Assembly: GCF_000004195.4 (NCBI RefSeq)
Contig: NC_030677.2
Location: forward strand, 103,266,329-103,330,328
Source of the DNA: Xenopus tropicalis
Lineage: Eukaryota > Chordata > Amphibia > Anura > Pipidae
DNA: 64,000 nucleotides
Direction: 5' to 3'
Shown here: positions 20,596 to 30,670 of the stretch, in pieces
Numbering within the stretch: position 1 is the first letter of the stretch
How the letters are laid out: each line of letters begins with the position of its first letter
Translations under genes and position numbers: made by a program
The notes under the pieces: model-generated
What the model saw: only the letters and a program-made list of their open reading frames with translations
The model's database searches: none
Told to the model about the DNA's origin: nothing

Positions 20596-22340
20596 AAATT
20601 ACCATATTCAAATGCTATTAGCTCTTAGACTTATCCAGCCTATCTTAGCCTTGGACCAATGTGGGATCTACTTCTAGAAAAGATACTGCTTCAGAGTCAC
20701 TCTAAAAAAAGTAACTTTATAACAATGTACTCAGGAACTACACAGTCACAAATGTCTTTTATACAACTGTAGAAGAATTCTCGGAACAGATTCATACACT
20801 TTTAGGAGTCTACTTAGAGCTAAGGTTATTCCAGAAACCGTTAAAAGATCTAGTCACGGTATCCATAAATTAGTAACAATTGTCAATATTTCTAGTAGCA
20901 AACCATTATTAAAGGCTCAGCTAATTTTTACAGCTTTATTGCCACATTCTTTAAATTCATTGTGGTTGCTGATATGATTAATCATAAAAGGGAAAGCTTT
21001 GAGTACAGATTTTATGCACTGTTCTTAATGTGTTTATCATAATACAGGTATGGGATCTATTATCTGGAATGCTCTGGACCTGGTATTTTCTGGTAAAGGG
21101 TAACAGCATATGGGGCGCTTTTTAGCCCTTTACAAAGTCAGCTCTAGCGCACACAACAAAATGCCCAATAACACCTTTGTATTGTAAACAATCAACCTCA
21201 TTTTATCCTAGGTGGTCAAATCACTTCACTGCAAAAATGCAGAAGGAAAAACTGGGTATTTTGACACCCATACGACAAAGTACTGTGCCCTGTAGGACTG
21301 TTGTGCCACCAACAATGCAACATTTGCAGTTTGTGTACTGTACAAGTTTTATTATCACAGAGTAGAAGCAAATCAGACAAAAATTAAAAATTACATACCT
21401 TTCATGTGTTGCAGAGCTTTCTGGATAATGGGTTTCCGAATTGCTATTTTTTTACCCACAATGCATCACTACCCACATTGCCCCCAGAATTTTATTGTAA
21501 TAATAGGTACAGGCTCAGTAGCTTCTGCCATAATTTGGGTATGATCGATATGAATGCAAATCAGTTTCTATCTTGAAGTGCGTGCTGCACACATTTTTAT
21601 TGTTTGTGAATTGTTTGTGAAAGGCGCCCTGGAACTGCTAGTGTACATTCCACGGTTCAATTATGTGCAATTCATCAGCAGGCTGAAGGGGCACATTTGT
21701 GCTCACACCAAGAAGCACTTAAGGATAGTCTATAGGTGAAATTATTTTTTCACTTGCATCAAAAGTGCAAAGTTTTGCGCCAAATTAAGCGATTTACATT
21801 TGAACATGAGTCCTCATATGTACAGATCAAGCTATATAAAGAGGTTTCAAGTATTACAGTTAAATTAATAGTGCAAATAGTTCTGGATTAATCCTATCAC
21901 ATTTTCTTATAAATGGAATCCATGCATGGTAATAAAAATTTATATTACAGCCTGGCACTGAGCCTCTTTACCTTAGTGCTAGGACACATTGCTTTAGTAT
22001 TATCTATTAAAAACATAATGAGTGTGAAAAATTTCAGGGCTAAAGTACATGCTGAGCTTTGGTCAAAAAGTTTAGAAGATGTAATATCTGAATCTACATG
22101 TGTCAGACATGTACTTGTTTTTATGTACATCTGACAGTCAATGCATTTTATTGAGAAAAGTTTATCCAGTTAGATAAGAAAGCAGCATGAGTGAACAACT
22201 TGTGTAGTTCAGCCAACAGAATCAAAGGCATTTGGTTATTGCGTTTCAATCCATTTTCCTGACTTTGAAACAAGTCAAATAGTTCTAACCTGAGATACAC
22301 TAAAGGTTAGATTTGCTGTTTATTACATAGTACATGCACA
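20596..22340. other. Intergenic DNA
   Basis: AT-rich. The piece at 21045-21115 (TGGGATCTATTATCTGGAAT) resembles a widespread frog repeat, as does 63545-63600. No exon was seen. Confidence 0.45.
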
Positions 22341-22346
22341 ATAAGA

Positions 22347-22352
22347 TTTATT
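22347..22352 (-). terminator. Candidate PEX11G polyadenylation signal
   Basis: AATAAA on minus, about 300 bases past the PEX11G stop codon. A second AATAAA lies at 22319-22324. Choice between them cannot be made from sequence alone. Confidence 0.4.
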
Positions 22353-22653
22353 ACTATGACTTTTCTTGATTTGTAGATGTTTACCTCCAATTGTATTGAA
22401 AGCAACTTTTGCCTGTTTTCAGTGGTACTTCCCTGTATGACAAAACATCTTGTGACATAAGAGTTGTACTGATGATACTGAATATACCAAGGGCTGTGTG
22501 CAGTTACTTGGAAACTCACACATTTTGCCTTGTCTAGAAAATAAAAAAATAACAAATACCGAGAGACGTAGCTGTCCTGCATTCATGGCTAGTGTACCAC
22601 ATAGCAATAGATTCTCTTCAAGTATCTAGACATGGTTTCTCTTTTTAAAAGTT

Positions 22654-22879
22654 TCAGACACCTCCTGCGCTTCCTCCTACAGCGGTCTGGTAGATGCCTA
22701 TCAGTGATGATATCGTCCCCATCAAACCCACCAACCATATAGGAGAGGACCCACCCCAGAGGAATCCGTGAGGCATCCAATGAACGGCGTTGACCAAATC
22801 AGAAAGGCAACTGATAATACATAAAACCTCTGATCTTATCTGAGATTTTATTTCCCCACGGCTTTTGGGAGGCTCCTCC
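22654..22879 (-). CDS. PEX11G: PEX11G coding exon 5 and stop
   Basis: Acceptor TTGTCTTGCAG, stop TGA at 22654. Encodes the C-terminal region with DLVNAVHWMPHGFLWGG and the WLVGLMGTISSLIGIYQ segment, then a short GGSAGGV tail. Confidence 0.96.
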
Positions 22880-23169
22880 CTGCAAGACAAGATTGTTGTT
22901 GTGACTTAATATGTCATAAATAGTTAGCTATATATGAAGCAATGGATTTACAATTATTTGTAATAGAATTAGGCCAATTACTGGGGGTATAGTGGAACTT
23001 TGGAAAATGTTGGGTAAAGGTAGTTATCTTGGCTTTCTGGATGTAGCTATCCTTTCTTGGAAATTGTTCAGTATGCATTACCAAACTTTGGCAACATCCC
23101 CACAGGTTTAAAGGGACACTACCAAGGCAACTTCAGAAAGCAGAAGTGACACACATGTTTTCCTACTGG

Positions 23170-23200
<31 letters not shown>

Positions 23201-23428
23201 CTTAACTGCTAATGAGCGCACTCCAGGGTCTTTAGCTTAAAAAATTCGATCTTTATTTCAAAGTTGCCATCATATCTTGCCATGATATGATGGCAACTTT
23301 GAAATAAAGATCGAATTTTTTAAGCTAAAGACCCTGGAGTGCGCTCATTAGCAGTTAAGTATATTTGATATTTCCCAAGCGGCACCCGGGCACTATTCTA
23401 CAGTAATCGTGAGTGCGGATCGCTTTTC

Positions 23429-23477
<49 letters not shown>

Positions 23478-25169
23478 CACATAGACTCTCAGTGTTGCAG
23501 TAGCAGAGCTTGTCAAACATAAGTAGGTATTACTCACTTTTTTCCTTTGTATCTTCTTAGCATTATTAAACTTCTTAGTGACCTGATAGTGGAAACAGAA
23601 TATTGTAAAATGAATGCACCTTTACCTATGTATAACCATAAGACACTAATGGTGAAATAATTTACCTGCTTCTGGAATACTGGGCTTCTTCCCCCTAGAC
23701 ATTAGTACCACAGGTATATGTCATGCATTTTGTCTATGGTCCATAGCCCTGATGGAGCAGGCTTTATTGGTGCACTCAGTATGAATAATGCACATGTCCC
23801 ACCATTTATTTTTTTTTTTAAAAATCCACTATCACTATGAAGCCACAGCAATGCACATTACCACAAAAAGCATTTTTTAATAAACTATAAAATAATATGG
23901 AGAATCTGCTTCTGCAGTATAGATTTTTTTTAGCTTGAAAGCTTATCAAAATCTCACCAGCGCAACAGCTAAATATTGTGAGTTCAGCAGTTATTTTACA
24001 AATCATGAGACATACTTCACAATTCCTAGTATGAGAGAAAGCCCCCAAAATGCTGTGCTCGCAGTCCACCATATTTCAGACTTTGCACTAATAACTCCAG
24101 AGTCTGCGGCCCATGCTATGTGCTCACAAGGGTAATAGAGTTGATCAGATATGTTACTGAAGATCGAGATCCACCTGATGATTGGGTCTTTCTCCTGCAT
24201 GAATGAGGGATAATTTAGATTTTTATCACCATCATCACCATGTAATAATAAAACAAATGACTTAATTCCTTTATTTTTAACTTCACAGATATTAAATGGT
24301 AAATTTGTGCTTAATATTTATTTTATATAAAGCACAGATATATACAAAAAAATCATGCTATGCATAACCATGACAGGGGAATAAATAACCTTCAGCCTGA
24401 ATAAAACACCAATATCCAGAGGCGATTTGCAATCATCTTTTTTCAGTATTTAGCACAGTTGACAAACCAGGAGGGTAGAAAAAAGGGGGCTGCAGAAGTA
24501 AAGGTATATCCTGTTTGCTAGATGTAGTTTAACATTGTGAAAAAATTTAAAATCTGTCCCTTTAAACAACATAAGTATCAAATGGAGCCAATCATGTAAG
24601 TCTTCTTTGGCTACATATTGGTCAGATGTACCCACTGGACAGTAGTGTGTAAACGGTCATCTCACCTTTTTTCCCAAGCCATAATTTACAGAGTACGCGA
24701 GCATGGCAAGATCATCAAACAGCCGTAGAACTGTCCGGCAGTGGCTGAGCTGTGATGCCACAACCAGAAGGCTCTTTCCCCAGTTGTGATCCACCTCACT
24801 CTTGTTTGACATCACCCCACCCAGGAGCTGACAGCTGTAACATAGCGTTCTGACCTGAAATATAAATGTACAATGAGACCTGAAGAGCAGCCATTTTCTG
24901 CAATATCATTAACTATTAATCAGCTGGTGACTTGATGCAACTAGTGAGGCTCGTTTAAAGTGCACCAACTCTTATCCTGCCTGGCTGCATGTGTCTTTGA
25001 AAGTTTCCTGCAGCCTCTTGGCAGTAGTTCCTGAGTATAACTGCAATAGATGCATTTTAGCTCAATCATGCCTGTTGCCCTGGAGAAGTTATAAACTCAC
25101 CACTCTGTCTCTCCCTCTGTAAGATTCCAAGACATTTACAAGACCAGACACTGCAGCAGCAGCAGCCAT
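22654..25169 (-). CDS. PEX11G: Peroxisomal membrane protein 11 gamma, five exons
   Basis: Five coding exons join in frame: 25101-25169, 24666-24854, 24016-24194, 23538-23582 and 22654-22879 (708 bases, 235 residues plus stop). All introns have GT/AG ends. The protein shows the family hallmarks of vertebrate PEX11 gamma: ESYRGRDR near the N-terminus, QLSHCRTVLRLFDDLAM, DQLYYPCEHIAWAAD, DLVNAVHWMPHGFLW and WLVGLMGTISSLIGIYQ. Length is close to the human protein (241 residues). The family is peroxisomal and helps elongate and divide peroxisomes; PEX11 gamma is an integral membrane form. The ATG at 25169 has G at -3 and G at +4 and gives the expected N-terminus. The introns are short, and one holds a large palindromic MITE, but the coding frame is undamaged. 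I am confident of the identity. Confidence 0.97.
23160..23480. mobile_element. Palindromic MITE between (TA)n tracts, in PEX11G intron 4
   Basis: Two arms of about 80 bases (23196-23275 and 23285-23364) are inverted and seem perfect, around a nine-base loop. The arms carry AATGAGCGCACTCCAGGGTC and CGATCTTTATTTCAAAG. (TA)n runs flank the unit at 23172-23200 and 23434-23475. Outside the palindrome GGCACCCGGGCACT and GTGAGTGCGG match motifs of the element at 5457. Confidence 0.8.
23538..23582 (-). CDS. PEX11G: PEX11G coding exon 4 (45 bases)
   Basis: A small exon with acceptor CCACTATCAG and donor GTGAGT. It adds SLRSLIMLRRYKGK, matching the place and character of SLWMLLKLRQRLR in human PEX11G. 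Phase 2 at both ends fits exons 3 and 5. Confidence 0.9.
24016..24194 (-). CDS. PEX11G: PEX11G coding exon 3
   Basis: Acceptor TTCATGCAG, donor GTATGT; begins in phase 0 and ends two bases into a codon. Encodes ISDQLYYPCEHIAWAAD and a hydrophobic WGLSLILGIV segment likely to enter the membrane. Confidence 0.96.
24666..24854 (-). CDS. PEX11G: PEX11G coding exon 2
   Basis: Exactly 63 codons between a TATATTTCAG acceptor and a GTGAGA donor, phase 0 at both ends. Carries the strongly conserved QLSHCRTVLRLFDDLAM stretch. Confidence 0.97.
25101..25169 (-). CDS. PEX11G: PEX11G coding exon 1
   Basis: Encodes 23 residues, MAAAAAVSGLVN then VLESYRGRDRV, and ends at a GTGAGT donor in phase 0. The alanine run comes from a (GCT)n stretch. 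A CTCTCTACAG just upstream of the ATG could be an acceptor for an untranslated exon. Confidence 0.92.
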
Positions 25170-25604
25170 TGCAACAGCTTTCTGTAGAGAGCAGGGCAGA
25201 GGTAACAGGGTCACAAGCAAAGATCAAAGAGCTACAGTGATAGCCACAGATAAATAAGTGATATGTTGCAACAACCAGGAATACGTCAGCCACTCCTACT
25301 TATCCCTTTGCATTCAAGGATCTGCCTCCTACATATCAACACTATTTCTGCGAGTTAACACCATCACACTGCAGCCTCGTCAGCTTCTTAACTTCTGTGT
25401 TCCAAACCTCACTCTGGTTCTCTAAACTCCACCCCCTCCATGCTGCCAATTCTTAAAGGGAACCTGTCACTTTCCTACTGTTAACACTTATCACGTACAG
25501 AATAGGCTGAGTGCGGTGAATACAAAAGAAGCCCCATAAGGGCTGTGTGGGTAATAGGCCGGATGAAATCAGTCTGGGGGGGTTTATTAATTGATACACA
25601 ATGG
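25170..25604. other. PEX11G upstream region
   Basis: Must hold the PEX11G promoter and any untranslated exon. I see no TATA box in a convincing position and no CpG-island-like density. Confidence 0.4.
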
Positions 25605-25730
25605 CATACCCCCCAACTGTCCCGCTTTTCGCGGGACAGTCCCGCTTTTTATGGCGCATCCCGCTGTCCCGGATAGTTCCATGAATGTCCCGCATTGCGC
25701 TTGCTGTAGCCGGATGTTCTTGCTTCTTCT

Positions 25731-25860
25731 GCGGCTTCGTTATGCCTCTCCTTGTGCAGCGCGACAGGCCTTTTTATAAGGTTGCGCCTGTGGGTGTGAC
25801 GTCATTACGCAACCTTATAAAAGGGCCTGTCGCGCTGCACAAGGAGAGGCATAACGAAGC
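25731..25860. repeat. 60-bp-arm hairpin
   Basis: TTCTGCGGCTTCGTTATGCC through CTTATAAGGTTGCG-type sequence on the left is mirrored by CGCAACCTTATAAAAGGGCC through GGCATAACGAAGCCGCAGA on the right, with a loop containing GACGTCA. The arms are nearly perfect. Confidence 0.85.
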
Positions 25861-25889
25861 CGCAGACGAAGGCTGCGCCTATGGGAGGT

Positions 25890-26205
25890 ACTGTGAATGG
25901 GGGACACTGTGTATTGGGGGGTACTGTGTATTAGGGGCTACTGTTTATAGGGGCACTGTGTATTGGGGGCTACTGTGTATTGGGGGCTACTGTGTATAGG
26001 GGGCTACTTTGTATAGGGGGCTACTGTGTATAGGGGGCTACTGTGTATAGGGGGCACTGTGTATGGGGGCACTGTGTATGGGAGACTACTGTGTATTGGG
26101 GGGTACTGTGTATTGGGGGTACTGTGTATGGGGGGCTACTGTGTAAAGGGGGCTACTGTGTATGGGGGGGCTACTGTGTATGGGGGTACTGTGTATGGGG
26201 GGCAA
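25890..26205. repeat. 15-16-bp G-rich minisatellite
   Basis: About 20 units of GGGGGCTACTGTGTAT and length variants (GGGGGCACTGTGTAT, GGGGGTACTGTGTAT). Open frames across it are a by-product of the repeat. Confidence 0.9.
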
Positions 26206-26892
26206 AACTGGTACTTAGTTATAACTCACTTATAACTGACTGTCTTCTCTCTATACTTGTATTTTAATGTAGGAGTTGCTATATTGTTTTCCTTAGGTCG
26301 TTCAGTATGAGGGTATAGCACATTTTCGTCTGCGCCCGCCATTTGATCTATGTAAAAGGGGTATTTTTTTAAAATGGGGTGTGGTAAGTGGGGCGTGGCC
26401 ACAAAAGGGGGCGCACGCCAAATCTTTTTGTCCCTCTTTTCATTTTTCAAATGTTGGGAGGTATGCAATGGGTGATGGGAAATAAGAGGCTGACTGCAGT
26501 GGCTACAAAAGAAACCCCATAAGGGCTGTAAGCTGCCGGAAGAAACCAGGCTCTGTGGGGGCTTTTTGTTGATTAGAAAAGAATAGGGTGCTGGTAAGGC
26601 ACTGAAATAGGGAAACTAGTCTGGGGGTTAATTTTATTGATTATAAAACAATAGGCCCCTGGGGGAGCACTGAAACAATTTGGGAGGTATTTTAACAATA
26701 GGCTGTTTAGGAGGTGGGGAAAAATCTGGGGGAGGGATTTGGTGTATCAAGGGTACGTAACTTGTGTTTTTTCTTCCACCCTCCCTCCCTAAGTTTTTCT
26801 AGGTTAATATAAGCATGAAATACTGCTTAGCAGCAGGAGAGAGGCGGCAATGCGGGCCCCATATGGTGGTTGGCAGGGCCTGGAACTGTGCG

Positions 26893-27150
26893 GGGGCAAC
26901 CGCTGGGAATCCACCTGGCACGGATTCTGCTTTCTGGCCTTGGGGATAAACCAAGCAAAGCCCATTTTAACAGAGGGGCAACCACTGAGGGGCTCACTGG
27001 CACTGGTTCTGCTTCCAGGTCAACGCGTATCCCTACAGGAGAAGCCCAAATGTGTTTTTGGAGGGGCAACCACTGAGGGGCTCACTGGCACTGGTTTTGC
27101 TTCCAGGCAGGAATCCCTACAGGTGAAGCCCATATATGTCTATTATGACA
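26893..27150. repeat. 88-bp tandem repeat, three units
   Basis: GGGGCAACCACTGAGGGGCT recurs at about 26975 and 27063, with a more diverged first unit (GGGCAACCGCTGGGAATCC). Each unit ends in AGAAGCCCA or AAAGCCCA. Confidence 0.7.
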
Positions 27151-27753
27151 ACTGGTGGTGGGCCTGCCATTTGCAATGGTGCAAATTGTGTTCTCCCTTA
27201 AATGGGAATGATTTGGGGCCCGCATTTTATTCAGTGAATTTATAGTCAAAATTTTTAATAAACATGACCTCCCCCTTTTTTCCAAAAACTAATTATGTTG
27301 TCTGAGTGGTTATTATGATTACTGTCTTATGATAGAAGTTGGTTGTTGGGGGTTTTGCTTTAGTGATAAGAGACCAATTACATGCTAGAGACCTTAATGT
27401 GTGAACTGGGATTCCAAATTTGCCCTGGTATTTCCAAAACACAAAGGCCCAAACAGACCCGCAGGCCCACTAAACAGTGACTGTCCATGGTATCTTACAG
27501 CAGCCCTAGGGTGGCACCTTTGTTCAGTTATAAACTTTGACAAAGGGGGCATGTGATGATGTCTGTGGTATGCGGTGCCGATGTCATCACGCAAACCATC
27601 TCCGGCGTCATGTGATGACGTGATTACCTTGGAGACGGGGTTGTTACGTCCGCCAAATACTATTTAAATGGTTTCTGCTATGTTTTCTGAATGTTGAAAA
27701 CCAGTCAGAAAGCTTTGACCCGGACAGCCCCTTGAAGAACCAGGCTGACAGGT
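27151..27753. other. Intergenic DNA with a repeat fragment
   Basis: 27395-27515 is a diverged copy of the repeat at 14323 (TGTCCATGGTATCTTACAGC). The remainder includes TCATGTGATGACGTGATTAC and no gene. Confidence 0.4.
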
Positions 27754-27759
27754 TTAACT

Positions 27760-27989
27760 CTTTTACTGCCAACGACGTATGGGATACGTTGTGGCAGTAA
27801 AAGGGCTTAAATGCCAACGACGTGTCCCATACGTTGTTGGCATTTAAGCGCTGCTCTCTGCAGCTTCTAACAATGACAGCCCCCCTGGGCAATGTGCCAG
27901 GGGGGCTGTCATGAGGGTCCTGCGATCGATCGGGTCGCAGGACCCTCCAGGAAGCAGCAGACGCGATCACATTGCGTCTGCTGCTTCCT
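27760..27989. repeat. Five consecutive hairpins
   Basis: Five inverted repeats follow each other almost without spacing: 27760-27803, 27806-27848, 27873-27912, 27914-27946 and 27949-27989. Stems include TTTTACTGCCAACGACGTAT, TTAAATGCCAACGACGT, ATGACAGCCCCCCTGG, AGGGTCCTGCGA and AGGAAGCAGCAGACGC. The first two share the CCAACGACGT core. Confidence 0.88.
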
Positions 27990-28369
27990 GCTTCCTTCTT
28001 CCCCCCCAGCGCCGGCCCAACTGAAGAGGAGGCGATCGGGTCTTCAGGACAGGTAAGGACTTTTTTTTTATTCTTGCATTTACACACTTTTGACACACAT
28101 TTACATACATTTATACACACTTACATACATTTACACACACTTACAGCACACATTTTAGCATTTTTTTTTCATTTTTCACACTTTTATACACTTATTTACA
28201 CTCATATACACACTTACACACTATCACACAACTTTTACACATGTACACACATGTATACACAAACACTTTGGGTTTTTTTTGTTTTTTTTTTAATTTTACC
28301 ACTTTGTTTTTAGTTTCTTTTACCTAAAAACTGTTTATTTTGACAGCGTGACTATTGGATCAGATATTC

Positions 28370-29965
28370 TGACCACCAAAAATATATGGTTTTGTGGGGG
28401 TCACTGTATAGTTAGGGGAAGTTTTGGCACATAATACACTGACAGGGGGCTCTGTGCAAAAGCTGGGTTTGCAGGCGAGAAATCCATATGCGCTATTTTC
28501 ATTTTGGGTTCAGTACATACCGCAGACTTTGGTATATCTATGCATATTGGGCATCAAACTGTTCAGTAGACCTCTGGTGTTCCTATTTGGGGTGACTTGC
28601 CTTTGTACGCAAGAAATTGTGTGAGATAAATGCGGCAAATTGCAACATTTTTAGGCGATTTTCTGAAATGTCATAAAAACCAATAAATTTAGGAAAGCTC
28701 TGCAGATTGGTACTTTGGTGTAGAAAGGACTCTTTACCCTTGTTGGATTTGTCAGAATGTGTACTTTCCAAAAATATATGGTTTTGTGCGGGTCTCTGTA
28801 TAGTTAGGGGAAGTTTCGGCACATAATACACTGACAGGGGGCTCTGTGTGCAAAAGCTGAGCTGGCAGGCGAGAAATCCTTATGCGCTATTTTAATTTTG
28901 GGTTTAGTACATACCGCAGACTTTGGTATATCTATGCATATTGGGCATCAAACTGTTCAGTAGACCTCTGGTGTTCCTATTTGGGGTGATTTGTCTTTAT
29001 TTGATCTTTATCAAGAAATTGTGAGAGATAAATGCGGCAAATTGCAACATTTTTATGCGATTTTCGAAATGTCATAAAAATCTGCAAACTTAGGAAAGCT
29101 TTACAGCTTGGTACTTTGAACCAAGAAGAAATGTTTACCCATTATAGATTCGGGGGGATGTGTATTTTCCAAAAATATATGGCTTTCTGGGGTGAGTGTA
29201 CTTTTTTTGTAGCATTATCCCACATATAATGATGTAAATGTGTTGATTTTGCAGGAGCTGAAATGATAGATCATATGGGGGTATGTTCCCATTGGGGCCC
29301 CTACATGCCACATACTTAGGTAAACCTATACATATTGGGCATCAAACTGTTCAGTGGACCCCTGGCGTTCATATTTAGGGTGTTTTATCTTGGTACCTAA
29401 TGCTATGTGGGAGATAAGATGCTGCAAAGTGGAAGCTTTGAGGGGATTTTTGGAAATGTCATTAAAATTGCTAACTTTAGAAAAGCTGTGTGGCTTGGTA
29501 CTTTGGAGTAGAAAGACATGGGTACCCATTTTAGATTCGGGGGAATGTGTACTTTCCAAAAATATATGACTTTCTGGGGTGAGCGTACTTTTTACTAGCT
29601 TTATCCCACATATAATGATGTAAATGTGTTGATTTTGCAGGAGCTGAAATGACAGAAATGACAGTACATATCGGGTATGTTCACATTGGGGCCGCTACAT
29701 GCCACATACTTAAGTAAACCTATACATATTGGGCATCAAACTGTTCAGTGGACCCCTGGCATTTATATTTAGGGTGTTTTATTTGGTTACTTTATGACCT
29801 GTAGGAGATAAGATACTATAGACTGGAAGCTTTGAAGCGATTTTTAAAAAAAATCACAAATTTTGATAAAAACCAATAACTTTAGGAAAGCATTGCGACT
29901 TGATAGTTTGGAGTAGACAGACATTTGTGCCTATTCTGTATTCCCCAGAATCTGTTCTTTCCAAA
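28370..29965. repeat. 394-bp tandem repeat, about four units
   Basis: CATATTGGGCATCAAACTGT begins at 28543, 28937, 29331 and 29725, spaced exactly 394 bases each time. CCAAAAATATATG recurs at the same spacing. Units are diverged by substitution, yet the period is constant. Open frames inside are not consistent between units, so it looks non-coding. Confidence 0.88.
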
Positions 29966-30574
29966 AATGTACAATTTTCTGGGATAAACCTTCTGTTAGT
30001 GGAATTTTTGGCCTTGAAATCTAAAGTATGCAGCTTTCTGGAGCAGTGCTTTGGAAATTTGGTAGTGTACTGCTGGGAGTTTTTGACCTATACAAGTGAG
30101 AAATCTCCATAAAACTATATATATTTGGTATTGGCACGTTCAGGAGACATGGGACTTTCCAAATCAGTTGTATATTCGTGCATAAAATAATTGTCGAAAA
30201 CTGGCAATACAAGTTCCGCTTTGACCAAAATGGCTGGCAGTAAAAGGGTTAAAACTGGATAGGTGACAACCCTAAACAGTTATTTGGCAGAATCCAAATC
30301 TTGCCAGTAGGGAAAACAAATCCTAATTTGCACACGCAAACACAAACGTACATATGCAAAGACTAGGTTTGTAACATTCGTGTTCATGTGCCACCTAGCT
30401 GGTAAAAATGTTGTTTGATGCCAATGTTATTAATAGCAAAAAAAAACCCTATCCCTAAACTTTCTAATTCAGAGTTAAAATAAGTAATGTGGAAGGCTCA
30501 GGGAGGGAATGCAGTTGGGAGGACCAAGCCTTACACATTATATTTTAACATGGAAAGCTCAGGAAGGGGGGTGA

Positions 30575-30670
30575 AGGCTAAAGGTGGCCATACATGGGCC
30601 AATACAAGTTCCCAACTTAGTCCTTCTGGACAGAGTCGGCAGGTAATTGATCAGTGTATGCAGGGTTTAT
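30575..30670. repeat. Fragment of the GGTGGCCATACAC MITE family
   Basis: CTAAAGGTGGCCATACATGG followed by a GTCGGCAGGTAATTGATCAG block that matches the left half of the copy at 16965. Confidence 0.6.

Larger units (their letters stand above)
25605..26466. mobile_element. Non-autonomous element with GCATACC...GGTATGC ends
   Basis: Left end GCATACCCCCCAACTGTCCC, right end ATGTTGGGAGGTATGC, with AATG next to both ends. GGTATGC-type ends occur again at 36970-36988. The element contains a GC-rich hairpin and a minisatellite (listed separately). I recognise the ends as a DNA-transposon repeat but cannot assign the superfamily; the 4-base AATG may be chance. Confidence 0.55.
27758..30248. mobile_element. 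piggyBac-like non-autonomous element, TTAA on both sides
   Basis: The ends are inverted, CTCTTTTACTGCCA on the left and TGGCAGTAAAAGGG on the right. TTAA stands outside each end (27754-27757 and 30249-30252), the target used by piggyBac and related transposons. No transposase is present. The left 230 bases fold into consecutive hairpins, and most of the rest is a 394-bp tandem array. The superfamily is inferred from ends and target only; Kolobok elements also use TTAA. Confidence 0.75.

Noticed and set aside
23666..23695. A 30-base candidate exon on minus with TAG acceptor and GTAAAT donor in a matching phase, inside PEX11G
   Set aside because: It would insert ten residues between the membrane segment and SLRSL, where the human protein has none, and the donor is weak.
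28424..29569. Open frames in the 394-bp repeat units as a repeated protein
   Set aside because: The frames are not preserved from unit to unit and stops fall at different places.
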